Source: Nitrospirota bacterium
GTDB lineage: Bacteria > Nitrospirota > Nitrospiria > Nitrospirales > UBA8639
Reading direction: 5' to 3'
Assembly (NCBI GenBank): GCA_003228495.1
Contig: QIDY01000387.1
Coordinates: forward strand, 1 to 5,627
Length of the DNA stretch: 5,627 bases
Positions 5,483 to 5,627 of this stretch are shown one piece after another. Position 1 is the stretch's first letter. Every line of letters starts with the position of its first letter. A program made the translations under genes and the position numbers. The notes under the pieces are model-generated. The model saw nothing but the letters and a program-made list of their open reading frames with translations, was not told the DNA's origin and did not search any database.

Positions 5483-5550
5483 GTATCTTATAAAAATTCT
5501 AGCCCTCGTTTCTCGATCAGTCAAACGAGGAGATCAATCCTCTAAGATAC
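5483..5550. repeat. Nested concentric inverted repeats around a promoter
   Basis: The outer arms GTATCTTA (5483-5490) and TAAGATAC (5543-5550) are exact reverse complements. The inner arms CCTCGTTT (5504-5511) and AAACGAGG (5523-5530) are also exact, with an 11-base loop. The centres are 5516.5 and 5517, essentially the same point. A third, smaller hairpin, GAGGA (5527-5531) with TCCTC (5538-5542), competes with the inner one. The inner dyad overlaps the -35 box and spacer of the minus-strand promoter and the outer arm covers its likely start point. This could be an operator. If transcription enters from further upstream, it could instead be an RNA switch or terminator, since a T5 run follows the inner hairpin seven bases later on the minus strand. 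Confidence 0.55.
5496..5524 (-). promoter_or_regulatory. Sigma-70-type promoter of the minus-strand cluster
   Basis: On the minus strand TTGACT (5524-5519) and TAGAAT (5501-5496) are separated by exactly 17 bases. Each matches the housekeeping consensus at five of six positions. Transcription would begin near 5489, about 50 bases before the GTG of the small exported protein. The -35 box sits partly in the loop of an inverted repeat, and the spacer contains one of its arms, so a bound regulator could block it. Confidence 0.65.
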
Positions 5551-5627
5551 AATACCCATTTGTCCAAGACCTTTGCGTTGATTACAATGAGCATAGTTTT
5601 TACTTAACGAGAATCTACTTACACAAA

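Overview
The window reads as a piece of a free-living bacterial chromosome with a balanced base composition. The gene set suggests a Gram-negative-type bacterium: a QmcA/NfeD membrane pair, 6-phosphogluconolactonase and two exported small proteins. Several hypothetical proteins look like the sort found in Nitrospira-type genomes. That assignment rests on general impression, not on a database match.

Layout. At the left edge (1-149, minus) is the start of a small antitoxin-like protein whose gene runs off the window. Bases 161-928 hold no convincing gene; they carry several hairpin-forming repeats and end with the leader of the next operon. On the plus strand, 929-1402 (NfeD/YbbJ-type membrane protein) and 1392-2330 (QmcA, SPFH/band-7 protein) overlap by 11 bases and form a classic translationally coupled pair. 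After a 100-base gap with a possible promoter comes a secreted protein of unknown function (2431-2973, plus).

The right half is on the minus strand and converges on that gene. In transcription order it holds a small exported protein (5152-5439), 6-phosphogluconolactonase pgl (4262-5044), a nine-cysteine putative zinc-ribbon protein (3867-4265) that overlaps the end of pgl by four bases, and a 251-residue histidine-rich protein of unknown function (3012-3767). A good sigma-70-type promoter (TTGACT, 17 bases, TAGAAT) lies upstream of the small exported protein. It sits inside two nested inverted repeats that share a centre, an arrangement that looks like an operator or another switch.

Working picture: NfeD and QmcA act together in membrane quality control. 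Pgl performs the second step of the oxidative pentose phosphate pathway. The two unknown proteins behind pgl may be co-expressed with it, but the sequence gives no functional link. I found no RNA gene, CRISPR array, complete insertion sequence or phage gene. The most interesting items are the nested dyad around the 5496-5524 promoter and the coupling of pgl to a multi-cysteine protein of unknown role.
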